DNA from: Lineus longissimus
Taxonomy: Eukaryota > Nemertea > Pilidiophora > Heteronemertea > Lineidae
Reading direction: 5' to 3'
Assembly: GCF_910592395.1 (NCBI RefSeq)
Contig: NC_088320.1
Span: 7,132,001 to 7,192,000, forward strand
Length of the DNA stretch: 60,000 bases
A program made the translations under genes and the position numbers. Shown piece by piece: positions 13,237 to 22,531 of this stretch (the first letter of the stretch is position 1; each line of letters starts with the position of its first letter). The notes under the pieces are model-generated. The model was not told the DNA's origin. It did no database searches and saw only the letters and a list, made by a program, of their open reading frames with translations.

Positions 13237-13504
13237 CTGACAATGTGAAAGATTAAAACAGGGACCTGTTAATAAACTTGGAGGAGAGTTTGGGGTTCCG
13301 TCGATGTGATCCTAGATCTTTACATCTGCATTGTCAGCTATATCATGAGCACACATTGTTTGTTAATAATATTTTTCTGACCAAAGCATAGACTTGATGA
13401 CTAAGCAATTCACCGAATGCATTAACATCAAAAGTCATGATGGATAGTTTAGTGTATTCTCTATAGTTGTTAGTAGGCAATGCAAACAACCAATCATTAT
13501 ATAC

Positions 13505-13594
13505 CTCTATATCCCCTCCACTGGGTTTATGTGTAACATTCGCAAGTGAGCCGACTTTAGATTTTGCATCCCATTCTAATTTTTGATCTGTTAT
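13505..13594 (-). CDS. Exon 33: tau-like repeat, recent duplicate
   Basis: 90 nt, phase 0/0. [20 protein letters not shown], then THKPSGGDIE. Near-identical to exon 32 at nucleotide level; most differences are silent. Acceptor TTTATACAG, donor ATAGAG|GTATAT. Confidence 0.93.
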
Positions 13595-13859
13595 CTGTAT
13601 AAAAAAATTGATAATTAGACAAATGTACAAAAACTTGATAGTGTGCAAAATTTCTCAGCACAGAATACCCTCTAGCAAGTCTAAAGAGGAATTCTGTTCT
13701 GAATAGTACATGTTATAGGTTTATAGTCTGTAATCCCAACCTATCCTGTCACCTTTCAGTGAACTCAGAGGAGCTGCTCAATCAGTGCTACCCCCGGGGC
13801 TTTTCTGACTCGTAAAAACCCTTTTATGCACCGGATTGGAGCAAGGCAAGTAAAAGTCT

Positions 13860-13935
13860 CACGCTGACTGTGGGGTTCGAACCAGGGACCTCTCGACCAG
13901 AGTCCAAGCCGGTAGACCACAGCGGCTTCTTTCTT
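13860..13935 (-). repeat. tRNA-derived SINE head between duplicated exons
   Basis: Read on the minus strand: GTGGTCTACCGGCTTGGACT (A-box-like), then GAGAGGTCCCTGG, then GGTTCGAACC, a pol III B-box. No clean cloverleaf acceptor stem was found, so it is a SINE rather than a tRNA gene. The element probably extends over 13742-13983, the interval between the two duplicated repeat exons. Confidence 0.6.
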
Positions 13936-13996
13936 GCGGCTTCTCAAGGTTACCAAGAATGTACCAATGTTATCCAGACAAAAAATCATTATATAC

Positions 13997-14086
13997 CTCT
14001 ATATCCCCTCCACTGGGTTTATGCGTAACATTCGCTAGCGAGCCGACTTTAGATTTAGCATCCCATTCTAATCTTTGGTCTGTTAT
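13997..14086 (-). CDS. Exon 32: tau-like repeat, recent duplicate
   Basis: 90 nt, phase 0/0. It encodes [20 protein letters not shown], then THKPSGGDIE. It differs from exon 33 by a single residue (R for K), and the adjoining donor-side intron (ATCATTATATACC on the plus strand) is also shared. Confidence 0.93.
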
Positions 14087-14432
14087 CTGTGCAAAAGAAC
14101 ATAACAATTAGCAGTCAATAAGTTTGCAGTCAAGTTCAGTTTATAGGCCATTATCTGTTCAAAGTTTGACAATTTTTGATGTCAAAGTTCATTGTTGCTA
14201 CATTGTAAATATTTCGAATATGTTACTCACTACATGATTGTATGTAACCAAATCAAATTGGGATGTACATGATGAGCCATGTTTCCAATCCTGTTGATCT
14301 TCATCATTAATCAATATCAAACACATGGCGAATGGCATGTATATAGATATAACACATTCATACCATTGGCTCTCACCAATGACCAGCACCAAATTAATGT
14401 TATACCTCGGAGACCTGGAAACAACTGTATAC

Positions 14433-14522
14433 CTCAATATCACCCCCACCGGGCTTATGCGTAGCATTCTTGAAAGAGCCGACCTTCGACTTGGCATCCC
14501 AATCTACCTTGACATTAATTAT
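14433..14522 (-). CDS. Exon 31: tau-like repeat, DIE class
   Basis: 90 nt, phase 0/0. It encodes I-I-N-V-K-V-D-W-D-A-K-S-K-V-G-S-F-K-N-A, then THKPGGGDIE with a full P-G-G-G. Acceptor TTTCACCAG, donor ATTGAG|GTATAC. It would be the first downstream acceptor for the candidate alternative first exon at 15249-15290. Confidence 0.92.
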
Positions 14523-15248
14523 CTGGTGAAAGCAAACAAAAAGAAACTGACTTTAAGTGGGGGTTCTTGGCAAGTTTGAGACGTCAGTAGACGTCCACAA
14601 AGCTAACGAGACAATATCTGTTCACTTGGTAAATGTGGCAATTTAGCATTCATCAGCTTCAACATAGTCAACAATGGCATCCTCACTCTGATTCTGTCCG
14701 GAATCTGGAAAGTTTAACCCAACTGTGATGTGCAGCAAGCGGGAGCTCCTAGGCCTTAAATTTCTTCACATAGATCAGAATTGCTACACACTAGCAAAGC
14801 AATTTGGTCCAACAAAACGTGTCCATCATGCAAAGCAACAACAAGCGTATCTTTCAGATCAAGTGAGCCAGAATTGTACACATTGCATCCTAACACACCT
14901 GCAATATTGCATGTATTTTACACTAATTGTTCGCGCAAAAATGGCAAAGCGGCATGAAGACATAAACGCGGACGCGTGCCCGGCTAACGCGGAACAAAAT
15001 TTAATAACGACAACAACATCGTCGGAAGACTGTGATCGATAGTATAATTTAGACCACAAATTTTGTATCTTTTGACCGATTTAGCGAACGTTTTATATAT
15101 TTGAGAAAATGTGGATTATGGCGCAATGAATAATTTATTGGCGAGCAATCAACTCATTTAATTTGATATGATTTTGAATTATCGTACCACGTTCTCTGAT
15201 GTCCTCGCGGAAGTGGAAGTGACACTGACAAGGGAATCCTGTGCTCAC

Positions 15249-15290
15249 GTGTAAATGAAACCATTCCGTAGTTTTTTCCTCGTATTTCAT
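15249..15290 (-). CDS. Candidate alternative first exon (short repeat-only isoform)
   Basis: On the minus strand an ATG (G at -3) opens 14 codons, M-K-Y-E-E-K-T-T-E-W-F-H-L-H. They end exactly at the strong donor CAC|GTGAGC in phase 0, the phase needed by the acceptor of exon 31. It lies in a CpG-rich block unlike the surrounding introns. If used, transcription would start inside the gene and give a protein made only of the last nine repeats. No transcript evidence is visible, so this is inference. Confidence 0.35.
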
Positions 15291-15458
15291 CGCGAAAAAT
15301 ATGGCCTTAAAACTCAAGATCGAACTTTGAGATGTAGTTCATCAAGGAGAGGAATATTTCAACATCGTGCGGAGGAAATACTTTTGTGATATCTTGATTC
15401 GAATTATCGGTACGGAACGTTTTCTTTCTTGTGCTATGATGACCCGCCCTGCCCGATT

Positions 15459-15846
15459 ATTAGTCACCACCTCGACCGATAGGGGCTCGGCAGAGAGTTT
15501 TGTGTTAGTTGGCAAATTATTCCCCCCCCCCCCCCAGTTATTAGTCTCCGCCACACTCGATAGGGGCTCGGTGGAGGGTTTTGTGTTAGTAGGCAAATTA
15601 TTCCCCCCCCCCCCCAGTTATTACTAATATTAGTCTCCGCCACGCCCAATAGGGGCTCGGTGGAAGGTTTTGTGTTAGTAATAGTTAGTCTCCGCCACTC
15701 CTGATAGGGGCTCGGCGGAGAGTTTTGTGTTGGTAGGCAAATTATCCCCCCCCCCCAGTTATCAGTCTCCGCCACGCCCGATAGGGGCTCGGCTGAGAGT
15801 TTTGTGTTAATAGGCAAATTCTCTCTCCCCCCCCCCCCCCAGTTAC
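15459..15846. repeat. Minisatellite with long poly-C tracts
   Basis: About five copies of a 60-80 bp unit containing AGTCTCCGCCACGCCCGATA, GGGGCTCGG and TTTTGTGTTAGTAGGCAAAT. Most copies end in a run of 11-15 C followed by AGTTA. One copy lacks the C run. On the minus strand the tracts are long G runs that could form quadruplexes. Open frames across the array are only the repeat read through. Confidence 0.9.
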
Positions 15847-16260
15847 AACCGGTGCCTAGGTACAACAATGTATCTCTGTACACTTTGTAGGCCTATGCAT
15901 TACTACCCGGTCTGGAGTCGCGGTTCCGCTCAGTGATCTAGACGAAGTTTTAGCGAATGTAGGCATCAAAGAAAAAACAATTCGCTAACTTTATTTGTAT
16001 ATTTTGTAGATGTGGGGTTTCGTAATTTTTCTTGCGCAACTTTTTACGACTTCTTACGTTATCTGGTCGACGCCATTGTGTGTGCATCATGTATCGGTTT
16101 ATTTTTTGTTTTTCTGAAATGTAGCCACCACCCCCATCACCTCCCTCACATAAGAGCCCTGAAATCATCCAACATCCCCCTCCCGCCACTCCCTAACCCC
16201 CATCCGTGGCCGAGACTCCAGAGTCTGCACGCAGACTCGGTGCCATTTCTAGTTTAGATT

Positions 16261-16960
16261 GCGCAGGGCCCGGGGTCTGCCACATGAGTTCATTTGATTG
16301 ATTGATTTATTGTGACCGATGGGAATAGACCATTTGTGAGTCTGTGTAGAAAACTATACATATTTGTGACGTTAAATTCATATACTTGGATCGGCCGTGT
16401 GAGAATGGCATCTATGCCAGCATCTGATATTCAAGTGGAACTCGAACCCGATAGAATGCTCTAGTGTCGTGCCACCTGAGCTAGAAGTCAAAGTCGTAAC
16501 GAGTTAAAAGGAGTTGTAAGTATTTTATTCTCGCTTCATAATCGAACTGAAATATCGCCAAAACACTAATGGTCTTCTTTTTGCACAAGTGGTAATTGTA
16601 TAGTATTTGGTTCGGGCAGTCTTGGACTTGACAAAATGAAGCCACAATTGAAGCTTTTTGCTACGGCCAACTAATTCAATTTTAGGTGTGTTAGAATTGA
16701 AATCAATACCACACTATTGAGCCTCTGTTCTAAATCGAGACCTTCGGGTGGATCTCAAATTCCGGCCCAAACCTTTACTAGGTAAGGCGCCTCAGATAAA
16801 GCGTCTTGGATTAGGTCCATACAGCTTCACCCTCCAAGTCTCGATTTTGGACAGGAGATCCACCAGCGGGTAGTGTTCTATGCCAAAATGCATGTTCAAC
16901 ATGCATAATTTTTGTGTCTGGCACAATTGAGGTGAAAATATTTCTTTGTTTTCCTATTAC
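16261..16960. other. Intron between exons 30 and 31, upstream part
   Basis: Holds the SINE-like fragment at 16435 and a GATTGATTGATTTATTG run near 16295. No coding exon seen. Confidence 0.6.
16435..16492 (-). repeat. Degenerate tRNA-derived SINE fragment
   Basis: On the minus strand CTTCTAGCTCAGGTGGCACG (A-box-like TAGCTCAGGTGG) is followed after about 20 nt by CGGGTTCGAGTTCC (B-box). Pairing in the arms is poor, so a functional tRNA is unlikely. Confidence 0.5.
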
Positions 16961-17047
16961 CTCAATATCACCACCTTTGGGCGTATATGACGTGTTCTTA
17001 GATTGAGTCTTTGCCTTCTTTTCCCATTCCAATTTTTCATCTGTGAT
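16961..17047 (-). CDS. Exon 30: altered tau-like repeat
   Basis: 87 nt, phase 0/0, one residue shorter than the standard. It encodes I-T-D-E-K-L-E-W-E-K-K-A-K-T-Q-S-K-N-T-S, then YTPKGGDIE. The V-G-S-L core is replaced by T-Q-S-K. Acceptor TTCCACATAG, donor ATTGAG|GTAATA. Confidence 0.86.
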
Positions 17048-17564
17048 CTATGTGGAATGGAGATTGAAGGATGAGGCATACATATGAAATATGAGAATAA
17101 ATAAGCACAGTCTTATTTATTCCATAAAATGTTATCGAAGAAAAGGTCCTTTGTCTTGTGGAAATACAATTATTTGGACAGTAGTTCTATTCGAAACATG
17201 CGATTGAATGCATATTCACTGTCCCGATTACAATTATCATCCCTAAATTTGTGCATGTGCAATTTACATGCAACCTATGCACATCCTGCACATGGGTTGC
17301 AGGAATGCTCCACGAAGCAGAGGGTATGTCAATTGTGACTGGGACTGTACACATTATCAGACCTGAGTGAAAGTGTTTGTTACTGGAGAGAGAAGATAGA
17401 TCCTTGCACCAGGAAGATTATGACGTCACGTTAAAATGCCCCATAGTCGTCATAGTCACCATAGTTGGGCAAGCGCCATGTTCAATCAATGGATCATCAG
17501 AAAAGAAATTCTTGTTGTCAATTTAATATTTTAAGTCAGAATTTCCACAAAATCGTCAAAATAC

Positions 17565-17744
17565 CTGAATGTTTCCTCCCTTTGGTTTATGTTTGACATT
17601 CTGCAACGATCCAATCTTAGATTTCCCCTCCCAATCCACTTTCTCATCCAGGATCACAATATCGCCACCCTTCGGTTTATGCTTCGCGTTATCTAATGAC
17701 TTGACCTTTGATTTTGCTTCCCATGATAACCGTTCGTCTAAAAT
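17565..17744 (-). CDS. Exon 29: two fused tau-like repeats
   Basis: 180 nt, phase 0/0, acceptor TACTCCATAG, donor ATTCAG|GTATTT. Units are D-E-R-L-S-W-E-A-K-S-K-V-K-S-L-D-N-A-K-H with KPKGGDIVI, and D-E-K-V-D-W-E-G-K-S-K-I-G-S-L-Q-N-V-K-H with KPKGGNIQ. The same two-in-one organisation as exon 28 suggests a duplicated double exon after one intron loss. Confidence 0.92.
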
Positions 17745-18113
17745 CTATGGAGTAATGAAAGCATTAGTACACATGAGTAAAGGCTTAAACATGATGAGGT
17801 AAAAATGGGGAAAGTTTGTCCAGCAATGGCAGGGGCCAGCTTGTCCCTGGGCCTAGCTTTCTCCCATTTTACCTCACCTCTAATTTACGGATCATAGAAA
17901 TATGTCAAAATCCTCAACTTGGACTTATTTCAACGATCGAAAATTAGGATTTTTATTACAACTTCGAACAAATCAGGTATTGATTCAAAGGCCTCAAAGG
18001 GGTCTTAAACATGAATTTCAATAAATTTCAGACGTCAATTAGCCTGTAAGCTGTGACACGCAACACATATTTAAAAAATTGCAATAAATAGATCATCTAG
18101 ACCTGCACTCTAC

Positions 18114-18311
18114 CTCTATCTCGCCGCCTTTTGGTGTATGCTTCACGTTCGCTAACGACCGTATTTTGGACTTCCCATCCCAAGCCACCTTTTCGTCGGT
18201 TATTTTCACATTGCCGCCACATGGCTTATGTTTCACGTTGGAAAATGAACAGATTTTTGATTTCGCTTCCCAATCACATTTTTTGCTAAATATCACAACA
18301 CCGTCTTCCTC
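18114..18311 (-). CDS. Exon 28: two fused tau-like repeats
   Basis: 198 nt, phase 0/0, acceptor TCAAAACAG, donor ATAGAG|GTAGAG. The first unit is C-D-W-E-A-K-S-K-I-C-S-F-S-N-V-K-H-K-P-C, then GGNVKI. The second is D-E-K-V-A-W-D-G-K-S-K-I-R-S-L-A-N-V-K-H, then TPKGGEIE. Two repeats lie in one exon with no intron between them. The first unit carries three cysteines, unusual for this array. Confidence 0.9.
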
Positions 18312-18726
18312 CTGTTTTGATAGAAATTATCATTAGATATGGGTTGGGTTCTTTTTAAAGAGATGTTGCACCTTTGACTCTGACTCCTAACTTCACCTTA
18401 GACACTGACTGACAGTCAATCTGGAAACATCATCAACTAAACTGAACCAATTGACACTTTTAAAGTGATCGAGCACTTTCCAAGGTAAAAAATCAATTAA
18501 GTTGTAATCAGAAACACACATCAGCTGGAAATTTTGAAGTTGTAATCCAAGTCACAGGCTTACAACATGGATCACACCTTCATTATGTCCTTCTAATGCA
18601 CAGGTCTGTTTGGAATTTAAAAAAAAAATCAACAGATAGGGGAGGCATAAGTCATTGACAGAAGTCATAAGGCTGTACAACATCCCTAACTGCCCATTTC
18701 CTTACAAGAAATGGCCATTTTGTTAG

Positions 18727-18904
18727 TTCATACTTACCTATGGAACACTTTTGCATGTTACTCCATTTGGGCTCAAACACAAGAGTATCCCTTTAATTTT
18801 CTAAAGGGAGAACTGAGTTAACAGCTCGGCCGCCAGGCGGCGCCCTGACCGATCCCGCGAGATCGCGCCGATCTCATGCCGCCATATTTAGTCTTTACTC
18901 TTGA
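18727..18904. repeat. Left inverted terminal repeat of the DIRS element
   Basis: Reverse complement of 25057-25233 with only a few mismatches. It contains the GC-rich core CTCGGCCGCCAGGCGGCGCC and the segment GGGATACTCTTGTG in complement. Beyond it, 18691-18726 is a left-specific extension that is matched in the internal complementary region. Confidence 0.92.
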
Positions 18905-18950
18905 GCGTTAATAAAGAGTATGTCCCGTTTGTGGGGACGGCGGGAGGGCC

Positions 18951-19048
18951 GTGTTCCATAGGTAAGTATGAACTAACAAAATGGCCATTTCTTGTAAGGA
19001 AATGGGCATTTTGTGTCATTCAAACTTACCTATGGAACACTTTTGCAT
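18951..19048. repeat. Internal complementary region of the DIRS element
   Basis: The left half (GTGTTCCATAGGTAAGTATG onward) is the reverse complement of the element's left outer end. The right half (TTTTGTGTCATTC to GAACACTTTTGCAT) is the reverse complement of its right outer end. The two join at GGGCATTTT, where they share CA. In DIRS1 this region templates completion of the ends during circle formation. Confidence 0.9.
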
Positions 19049-19478
19049 CGAATCCCAGCAACCTATTGGAGGTGGGAAACGAGGACTTACCTAAGGCTGA
19101 GCTGTTGTTCCATCCAGGAGGCACCACCGGCATATTAGCTAAGGAGGACCGCCAGGGGAAAGAAATGGGGAGAACCGGAGGACCGGTATTTTGATCTCGG
19201 TATTACAATCATATTATAGAGAGTAATAGACCCATTCTCCGGAAAGCGCTAGAATTGCGTAATAAAACCATCTTCTTTCCGGCAACAGAGCTTAGAGCAA
19301 GTAAGGCATGTTGAAGGGTGTAGAATGAATTATTGCTAAACAACAATAAGAAATTGCGTCCTTTCTAGTCTACTAGGGGTTGCCTGGATGTTGAAGATAG
19401 GGCATATCAAAAATGGCGCAAGATGCGCGTTTGACTCTTCAATCGGGCTTCCCCCCCCCTTTTTTGATCTAGCCAGGA

Positions 19479-20585
19479 TCAAACAACATGCCCCGCAGAC
19501 ACAATCGGGCCGATTGTGTGCATGCCATCTACGAGGGAAGAAACGTCTCGTAGGTAGAAACGAGAGAATGTGGAGTGATTACTCCAACATGCAGCGGAAA
19601 CGACTTCTTGAAGAGCAACTCCTCGGTAGTTAGCCCAGGAGGTGGCTAGTGCTCTAACTTCGTGCGCTGAGATGTTAGCTAGCGCACGAAGATCAGAGGA
19701 AGTCTTCAAGGTGTTGTAGGAAAGACGAATAGTCTCCACAATCCACCTTGAAATAGTGGCGGCCGCTATCTCTCGTTTATTTCCCTCCTTATAGGACAAA
19801 AACAAACGCTCTCTCCCCTGGCGGATACCGGGAGGTTTTGTCCTATTTATGTAGAACTTTAGGGCCCTGACGGGACATAAAGTTCTGTCAGGAAGATCAT
19901 AAGAGATCGTTCCTGACAGAGAGGGAATAGTAACCGGGGGCCGAGAGGCGGCCGGTCCCTGGTTCTTCGCCAGAAATCCTGGTATAAAAGCCAGGATAAC
20001 CTCCCCTCCCTCTCTAAAAGCCAGCTTCTTAAAAGAAAGTGCATGGAGCTCTGATCTCCGTTGGGCGGTAGCCAAGGCTACTAGAAAGACCGTTTTGAGT
20101 GTCAGATATTTCATGGATGAAATAGACATGGGTTCAAAAGGATGCCTCATGAGCACCTTAAGGACAACAGAAAGGTCCCATTTAGGGGTGTTGTGAACCG
20201 GTCTAGGACGCTCTAATAACATTCCTCTGAAAAGAGGGGTTATTTGGTCCTCCCAACGAAGATCCCAGGTGCTTAAAACACGGAGGGTAGAAGCGATGGC
20301 GGACTTGTACCCTTTTATAGCCGTGACAGATAGTTGTCTTTCCGTGAATAATTCAATAAGGAAATCAACTAATCTGTATATAGAGGGAGAGATCGGATTA
20401 ACTCCGTTCTCCCTGCACCAGGAAGTGAAGGTAGACCACTTTCCTTGATACACATCAAGGGTAGACCCCCTTTGAGGTGCGGACATGCGCTTGACAGCGA
20501 TGTCCGAAAAGCCTCTCTGGTGGAGATGCAACTGGATAAGTTCCAGGCGTGAAACTTGAAAAATCCAGGGTTCTGGTGGTAGCAT
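19479..20585 (-). CDS. DIRS tyrosine recombinase (about 368 aa)
   Basis: The frame is open back to 22391 but only this part is recombinase-like; I take the ATG at 20585. Residues 15-130 fit an N-terminal SAM-like/core-binding domain. The catalytic domain has the first Arg in A-Q-R-R-S-E-L (~176), the H-E-V-R box (308-311), a W/H pair in C-W-S-N-H (~334-337), and the Tyr nucleophile in F-S-R-F-Y-L-R-D (~344). This enzyme replaces a DDE integrase and inserts the circular DNA copy. Confidence 0.92.
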   Translation of the reverse strand: MLPPEPWIFQVSRLELIQLHLHQRGFSDIAVKRMSAPQRGSTLDVYQGKWSTFTSWCRENGVNPISPSIYRLVDFLIELFTERQLSVTAIKGYKSAIASTLRVLSTWDLRWEDQITPLFRGMLLERPRPVHNTPKWDLSVVLKVLMRHPFEPMSISSMKYLTLKTVFLVALATAQRRSELHALSFKKLAFREGGEVILAFIPGFLAKNQGPAASRPPVTIPSLSGTISYDLPDRTLCPVRALKFYINRTKPPGIRQGRERLFLSYKEGNKREIAAATISRWIVETIRLSYNTLKTSSDLRALANISAHEVRALATSWANYRGVALQEVVSAACWSNHSTFSRFYLRDVSSLVDGMHTIGPIVSAGHVV

Positions 20586-22531
20586 CTCCCCAGGGGGTGC
20601 CACAGGAGGTGCTTCCAAGTAGGAAGACTCCTGGGGTGATCTATCAGGAGCTCCAGCAAGGCTGGGAACCAGGCCTGATTTGGCCAGCAAGGTGCGATGA
20701 GAGTTATTCTCACCGGATGGCTGGTCAAGATCTTGTTCAGGACTGGTTGAATGAGAGGGAGGGGTGGAAACGCATATGCGTTCAGCCCGACCCAAGAGGC
20801 TGTAAGGCTGTCGACTTCCAGGGCCTCTTCGTCCGGAAGTGGAGAGTAATAGATGGGAAGGCGATTGTTCAGCCTGGTGGCGAACAGATCTACCTTCGGA
20901 GATTGCCAAAGGCGACAAAGGTCGTCTACAATCTCCTGATGGAGTGTCCACTCTGTCTGAACTAGCTTGTTCTGACGGGACAGGGCGTCGGCAAGGATGT
21001 TGCGATTGCCCGGTATGTGTCTGGCACATATCGATACTCCAAGGTCGGCACAAAGATGGTAAAGCTCCCAAGTTAGCTGGCAAAGAATGCCGGACTTTGT
21101 GCCTCCCTGTCTCCTGACATATGCTACTACTGTAGAATTGTCGGAGAACAGGGTTACTCTCCGATTCTTCAGGCGAAGGGAAAGAGCCCTCACGGCAAGA
21201 AGGACAGCCTTCATTTCCAATATATTTATTGGAAGAATGGTCTCCTCCCTTGTCCATAGACCTCTTATGGACATGTCCCCGTTGTTCAGATGTGCTCCCC
21301 ACCCTAGTAGGGAAGCATCTGTGAACAGGGACACTTCTGGGGGCGGTGGAGCAAGATCTACACCGCTTTGGAGACGAGTCTCCGACTCCCAGAAGTTCCA
21401 GACGTTCTTGAGTAGGTATTGAGGTATCAATACCAACTTGTCTAATGGGTCCCTGTGGGGTTTCCATAGAGACATTAGAAACATCTGGATGGGACGCATA
21501 TATAGACGGCCAAGGGGGATTTGGTCTGCTGCCGAATTCAGAAGTCCCAAAAGGCTCAAGCATCGCCTTGCGGGAGCTTGAGTCCTTCCTCTGAATTCTG
21601 CGACGAGACGAAGAATTTTCTTTATCCTTTCTAGGGGGGGCAGCATTTTCCCTATGGCCGTAAGGAACCGAACTCCAACGTAAACGAAGTCTTGGGATGG
21701 TATGAATTCTGACTTTGTTTCGTTGATAATCCAACCTGCGGAAACTACTTTTTGCTTTAGAACCTGAAGTTGTTGCAGTAGTAGTTCCCGCGATTTGCAA
21801 CGGAGTAGCCAATCGTCTAGGTAGTGATGGAGCTTGAACCCCATCACGTGAAAGGGAGCGACGAAGGCTGTGACTATCATCGTAAAAATTAGGGGTGCCG
21901 ATGCCAGACCGAACGGCAGGGCCCTGAATTGATACGTCTTTCCTTCGTAATGGAATCGAAGGAAGTGTTGATAGTCTGGATGGATCGGTACATGTAAGTA
22001 CGCATCCATTAAATCCATCGATACCGCCCAATCGTTGGGCTGTATCGCCGTTGCTATAGACCTGGTGGTTTCCATCTTGAAATGAGGAACATTCAAGAAG
22101 GTGTTTAACCTGGAAAGGTCTATGATCAGCCTCCATGTCCCTGCTTTCTTGGGAACCAAGAAAACGTGGCTGTAAAAGCCGGGGGAGCATGGATCTTGAA
22201 GGACCTGGATAGCTTGCTTCTCCAGTAATGTCGCGACCTCTGCTTGGAAGGCAGAGGCCTTGACTGGGTCCTTCGGTGGCTGAACTGGGGTTGGATATAT
22301 GGTAGTCGGGGGGGTACGGTTGAAATCTAGTTTCACTCCGTACCTCAACATGTTTGGGACTGGGGACCCCTTTGGGCACCAATCGTCCCAAATGTCTGCA
22401 AATTTTTGCAGACGGCCCCCGACTACCGGAGTCGGCTCCTTTTTGCGTCCGGGAGGAGAAAGGAGGGGGGAGTCACCTCTTCCGGCCAGCACCCCTTGGG
22501 CGAAAGGAGTGCTTAGTCGGACCGGATCCAC
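20369..22531 (-). CDS. DIRS reverse transcriptase / RNase H ORF (720 codons)
   Basis: RT motifs are visible: W-R-L-I-I-D-L-S-R-L-N near 133-143, catalytic motif A V-S-M-D-L-M-D-A-Y near 170-178, L-P-F-G-L-A-S-A-P near 205-213, and the active-site Y-L-D-D near 237-240. An RNase H domain follows with the acidic residues in F-T-D-A-S (~404), L-E-M-K (~439), F-S-D-N-S (~464) and A-D-A-L-S-R (~515). The C-terminal ~200 residues are the DIRS-type extension. No protease is present, as expected for this order. All catalytic residues are intact. It overlaps the recombinase frame by about 217 nt. Confidence 0.93.
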   Translation of the reverse strand: MDPVRLSTPFAQGVLAGRGDSPLLSPPGRKKEPTPVVGGRLQKFADIWDDWCPKGSPVPNMLRYGVKLDFNRTPPTTIYPTPVQPPKDPVKASAFQAEVATLLEKQAIQVLQDPCSPGFYSHVFLVPKKAGTWRLIIDLSRLNTFLNVPHFKMETTRSIATAIQPNDWAVSMDLMDAYLHVPIHPDYQHFLRFHYEGKTYQFRALPFGLASAPLIFTMIVTAFVAPFHVMGFKLHHYLDDWLLRCKSRELLLQQLQVLKQKVVSAGWIINETKSEFIPSQDFVYVGVRFLTAIGKMLPPLERIKKILRLVAEFRGRTQAPARRCLSLLGLLNSAADQIPLGRLYMRPIQMFLMSLWKPHRDPLDKLVLIPQYLLKNVWNFWESETRLQSGVDLAPPPPEVSLFTDASLLGWGAHLNNGDMSIRGLWTREETILPINILEMKAVLLAVRALSLRLKNRRVTLFSDNSTVVAYVRRQGGTKSGILCQLTWELYHLCADLGVSICARHIPGNRNILADALSRQNKLVQTEWTLHQEIVDDLCRLWQSPKVDLFATRLNNRLPIYYSPLPDEEALEVDSLTASWVGLNAYAFPPLPLIQPVLNKILTSHPVRITLIAPCWPNQAWFPALLELLIDHPRSLPTWKHLLWHPLGRCYHQNPGFFKFHAWNLSSCISTREAFRTSLSSACPHLKGGLPLMCIKESGLPSLPGAGRTELIRSLPLYTD

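Larger units (their letters stand above)
9050..14432. other. Introns between exons 31 and 38
   Basis: Seven introns of about 260-1,280 bp. They hold the SINE tail at 9325, the degenerate minisatellite at 10605, short GGGTGYC repeats around 11850-12010, the AAATGG repeats at 12440, and the SINE between the duplicated exons. The rest is non-descript AT-rich sequence. Confidence 0.7.
14930..16260. promoter_or_regulatory. CpG-rich intronic block, candidate internal promoter
   Basis: CpG is frequent here (about 28 in 14930-15320 by eye) and scarce in the flanking introns. The block contains words such as GCGGACGCGTGC, CCTCGCGG and CATCGCGA, the poly-C minisatellite, and the candidate alternative first exon. 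In animal genomes with background CpG loss, such islands often mark promoters. No TATA box or initiator was identified. Confidence 0.35.

Noticed and set aside
13860-13935. Functional tRNA gene
   Set aside because: A- and B-boxes are present but no seven-pair acceptor stem; better explained as a SINE head. The same applies to 16435-16492.
14725-15042. 105-codon plus-strand frame in the CpG-rich block
   Set aside because: No recognisable domain, no donor in frame, and no partner exons on the plus strand.
15464-15883. 139-codon minus-strand frame rich in GGGG and PSPY units
   Set aside because: It is the minisatellite read through, with no start context or splice support.
17421-17430. TGACGTCA site as a CRE (also near 2337 and 44178)
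   Set aside because: Single palindromic 8-mers are expected by chance in 60 kb, and one lies inside coding sequence.
20586-22391. N-terminal 600 codons of the 970-codon frame ending in the tyrosine recombinase
   Set aside because: It runs over the RT/RNase H frame in another register and shows no domain. It is a shadow of the RT gene, so only the part from about 20585 is annotated.
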